64,000 bases of DNA from Brachypodium distachyon. Taxonomy: Eukaryota > Streptophyta > Magnoliopsida > Poales > Poaceae. Positions within the stretch are counted from its first letter, which is position 1, and each line of letters opens with the position of its first letter. Shown here one piece after another: positions 60,558 to 64,000 of the stretch. The stretch is from NCBI RefSeq assembly GCF_000005505.3, contig NC_016131.3, positions 72,581,855 to 72,645,854 on the forward strand, given 5' to 3'. The notes below the pieces were generated by a model. It saw nothing but the letters and a program-made list of their open reading frames with translations, was not told the origin of the DNA and did not search any database. The translations under genes and the position numbers were made by a program.

Positions 60558-63500
60558 TGACCAGCAAATGGAAAGGAGCCCTCAGAGGTTGTAGTGTGTT
60601 GGAGAAGAGAGGTGGTTGGTTTGTTGGTTCCTGTCTCTCACTTCACTCACTGCCTCACTGGTATAGATAGATGAAAGTGAGAGGGAACAAGTGAGGCTAG
60701 CTTCACTGCTGGAATTTAAAGGCCAGACATGATATACTGTATGCTTTCCTCTTGTAGAATACACGTCATCCATGTAAATGTTACTGAATTTCAAGCAGTA
60801 TCCTCTTGTAGAATGCTACTGGAGTACTATTCTTCAGGACTTGTCAAGGTACTTCATGCCATTCTAATTTCTTCTCTTTCCTAGATAAATTATTGCAGAA
60901 GACTTTACAAGTACTTTTAAAGTCCAGATCACTACATGGAGTAGTACACCAAGTGGTTGTTTTGCCAAATATAATGATCAGAAACAGTATCAAATTTTTG
61001 TAGGTCAGCATGCAGTGCCATCCACTGAAAAAAGAAATAGAAAAGAAAAACCTGTACTACTTAAACGAAATGTTTGAACAAGATCCTATATGCTGACCTA
61101 CAATTGCTGTGCTCCATAGTGAAACAATGTTAATGCACATCATGTCATGTCCTTGTTAGGTGCCAATTAACTACTTGGGTCATCATTATAAGTACTAGCG
61201 CCGCAGCAGATAGTGTCTGAATTTGGTGGTGGCCAACGATCGATCTGAGATCTTGACAAGTCAGAGCCAAGCAGCCAGCCAGCCCCCATTGCCCGGCCCG
61301 GCCCGGCCGTTGGTGCCACACTACTGACACTGCTGCTAGCCGGGGTTGATAGATTCGGTCGAGCTAGCCATCCATTTCCAGCAGTGACGGCATGTGTTCC
61401 ACAAGGAGATCGGTCCAGCTGCGGCTGGAACAGAAGATGTCATGGCGCAGAGCAGGAAACGACAACAGTGGCAGGAGATGGTGCCCCAGGCCTGTAGAAG
61501 GGCGGCTGCCGAATCATTTGGAAACTCACCGTAAAGCGACTGGTTATTTGTGGCATGAGGTTGTGATCCTAAAGCAGGGGTAGCCCGTTCCATGATAAGG
61601 CTGTGTTTAGCAGGTCAGATAGTGAGCTAGTGGATCAGTACCAACAGAGGGAACTTAGAATCTTGGATTGGATTTAATTGGAGTCTGTCACCTCGAAGAA
61701 CCTGACAGGTACAGAATTTGATATGATTAAGCTTAAGATGAAACCGGGTGCTATGCTAAAGCTGGGGTGTAGCCGTGTAGGGTAACTCTACCGGGAAAGA
61801 ACAAACTGAACAACAGATCCTCGTAGCCAACCACAATATCTTAATCAAAGTTCTTTCTCTTTCAGCGTATCTGCCTCAGTATCAGTAGGGTCCGTTCCTG
61901 AAGCCCTCGATCTGGCACCAGCAGAAGGAAAAGCATTGCATGTGTGATTGATTGATCAATGCCAACCCGAGACTCTTGAGAAATGAGATTGCTGACTGGT
62001 GCAGGAAAGGAAAAAAGGGGCCAAAGCAAGGCTACTTTGAATCTCCGAGAAGATCATCATCAAAGGCAAAGTGTTGTGCGATCTATGTGGGGGTGTCAGC
62101 TGACATGCTGCTTTTTTACTTTGCCTTCGGCTGCTTCGTGTCGACTGTCAGCCCTGTTTAGCAGAGCCGGCAAAAAACGGGTTTCCTTCTTCCAGTTGCA
62201 TCGGAATTCAGAAATAGTCGTTGCACTTCGCCCATCTAGTACGCTGTTCCATTCGCGAAGATCCAACGGTTCATATATTGTTGTGAAATTCAGCGAACGC
62301 CGTAGCTAGTCATAGTGGGGAGTAACTTAGAGTATTAACATGCACATGTTATTAGTCTGAGTTACTATCTTCATAGTGAGTAGTAACTTATGTGTGGTGT
62401 CATGCATTGTGTCATTAATTATCTTGTAAACTCATCTTGTCTTGATTTGTTTATTTATTGTCACTTTTATTTATTTATTTATTGTCATGCTATGTCACCA
62501 AAATGCGTAGTTACTTCCACGACTAGCCCGTTTCAACCGGACAGTATAGCCGGCTTCTGTGGAGTGGTCTTGTGGAGTAGTTCCCGCACGGCCCACCCGT
62601 CCCTTTCCGGCCCACCTTCCACTTCTTCTTCCCCGCTCCTGCGCGCAGCCGCCGTCGCGCGCGTGCCAGCGATTTCCGGCCGTCGCCGTCATCCGTCCGC
62701 CTCCTCTTCATCCGCGTGGCCCTCCTTTCCTTCGCCGTGTTCGTGGACTGACGCCATTTAGGGTTCCGACGGTCACAGTCGGACGGCCGCCTCCCCTTCC
62801 TCCGCCGTGCTCGTGGACCGGGCGCCTGAGGGTCGCCGGATAGAAGCTGCGTGGCCTGGAGATCGTGGGCATCCTGGAAGTGCGCCAGTTGCAGGTGGCC
62901 GGCCGCGGCCGCGCTCGAGTCGTTCACCTTCCACGGCGTCATTCTCCTTTGAAGTTTATCTATCACTTACCTGCTGTTTATTGCATTCGAGGCATTTGAC
63001 TCGTACTGTAACAATTCTTCTATGTGTGGTGGTGTTCATGAGTCTATACTCTTTAGGATCATTAACGAGTTTCTGCATTCCAAAATTATTTGTATTTAAA
63101 CATCTATTTTGTAATATGTTGCCAAACAACATGATAGAACCCTTGTGTCACTGGTTTGTATCTACTTGAGAAATGTTTCTACAAGTTTGTTTCTGTCCCG
63201 GGATATTTTGAATCTGCATTTTTTTATTTTGTAATAACGTTTATCTTACAAATTGTTATTGCCAATTTAATTCTGAAGCTGTAGTATGGTACTACGTCAG
63301 AAAGGACTACGATATTGAGCCCATCAACTTTGTCGACAAAGGCAATACGAAGAAAAGGACTACATGCTCCCTCCAATTTTGATAATTTGCTCCATGGGCT
63401 TGCTGGTATCATTCAAATTTGTTCCGATCAATCTGCTAAATTAGGTGATAAACAGTCACCGATTTTTGCATGGTTCATATGATCTTGCCTTAGCACACAT

Positions 63501-63674
63501 CGTAATCAAAACTTATACTGCATTTATTGATCATTTCAGTACTAATTATCCATCAGCACATTGAAGAGAAGTTCATGACATACTGCAGTTCATTTTCCAT
63601 ATGTAACATCCAGAAGATGCTTTTCATGTTGTCCCAGGCATTAACTAAGTGCTGTGGCTGTGTATCTTTTGCAG
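60558..63674. other. Intergenic region, no gene supported
   Basis: Apart from the MITE below, I see only short open frames. A GC-rich block at 62.55-62.95 kb has the composition of a grass 5' exon or leader, but no consistent frame with splice sites could be followed from it. Confidence 0.45.
62305..62527. mobile_element. MITE (~223 bp) with AGTCATAGTGGGGAGTAAC-type ends
   Basis: The left end GCTAGTCATAGTGGGGAGTA and the inverse of the right end GCTAGTCGTGGAAGTAAC match after a small gap. The interior, with AACTTATGTGTGGTGTCATG, resembles a MITE that is common in grasses. No target duplication is clear. Confidence 0.6.
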
Positions 63675-63836
63675 GCTTACAAGGAATGGATACTGAAGAC
63701 CATCAAAGGGTCATGAAATTTGTTCCATAAGTTTGTCGGACTGTGGGATAAACACCAAGAGGCATACCTGCCCGCCATATACAACAACCCGGAGCTTTTG
63801 AGCCTTGCACAGAAGAAGTACGTAGTACATGACAAG
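63675..63836 (+). pseudogene. Exon-like remnant of an unidentified gene with one in-frame stop
   Basis: After a good acceptor (CTTTTGCAG at 63674) one frame reads AYKEWILKTIKGS, a TGA stop, then NLFHKFVGLWDKHQEAYLPA and IYNNPELLSLAQKKY without further stops for 54 codons in all. The composition is protein-like. The stop sits where a Trp codon (TGG) would need one base change. I cannot name the family. No matching exons are recognised upstream, and downstream lies outside the window. Confidence 0.4.
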
Positions 63837-64000
63837 TCTATTTCATGACAGTCTTGGATTTGGTGCACCCAAAATGATCAGGTAATTACTCAGTAAATTT
63901 CTGAAAATATTTAGTTATTTGCTGAATTTTATTTACTGCTAGACACGATGATATATCTTTTTTTTAAGATAAACTGTGACACGATGATTAATCAAAAGCT

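Noticed and set aside
62523..62966. 147-codon minus-strand and 94-123-codon plus-strand frames
   Set aside because: Overlapping frames in a GC-rich block on both strands with no domain; not supported as coding.

Overview
The window is nuclear DNA from a monocot grass, most likely a pooid. I infer this from GT-AG introns with plant-type exon structure, grass-like proteins, many short Stowaway MITEs with CTCCCTCCG termini and TA target duplications, and 5'-truncated LINEs with target-site duplications. There are no bacterial operons, CRISPR arrays or phage features. The gene list comes from exon-by-exon reading of splice sites. For five of the six complete multi-exon genes the protein family is clear from motifs and length. 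Family names rest on remembered family features, not on a database search.

Layout, left to right. (1) 1-2503 (+): the 3' part of a large helical-repeat protein, probably the FIGL1-interacting FLIP/MEICA1 meiotic factor. (2) 3571-22326 (-): a complete 30-exon PIR/SRA1 (CYFIP) gene of the SCAR/WAVE actin complex. It has two minor-spliceosome (U12) introns, one of them AT-AC, and its introns carry several MITEs, a SINE-like element and a TIR element. (3) 22.3-25.2 kb: spacer with MITEs and a LINE that has a 17-bp target duplication. (4) 25267-28580 (+): a three-exon ankyrin/PGG-domain membrane protein. (5) 28.75-33.7 kb: a second copy of the sequence found at 20.3-25.0 kb. It holds a frame-shifted 5' fragment of PIR and a copy of the DNA upstream of the ankyrin gene, but no ankyrin coding sequence. 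(6) 34441-35159: a second truncated LINE. (7) 36857-40108 (-): a TRM/LONGIFOLIA-like protein with a VARLMGL motif and a DUF4378-type C terminus. (8) 43476-46160 (-): an ING-type PHD histone reader, sharing a 518-bp divergent promoter with (9) 46679-51781 (+): mitochondrial CPN60 in 18 exons. (10) 53720-57510 (+): cysteinyl-tRNA synthetase in 9 coding exons. (11) 57.5-64 kb: mostly intergenic, with MITEs, a possible 36-residue micro-ORF and an unidentified exon-like remnant with one in-frame stop.

Most of the genes are conserved housekeeping genes (actin nucleation control, chromatin reading, mitochondrial protein folding, tRNA charging, probably recombination). The young, rearranged part is 20-36 kb: the ankyrin gene, the tandem segmental duplication and the LINEs. 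The most informative signals are the paired U12 introns in PIR and the segmental duplication that created a 5' PIR pseudo-copy.
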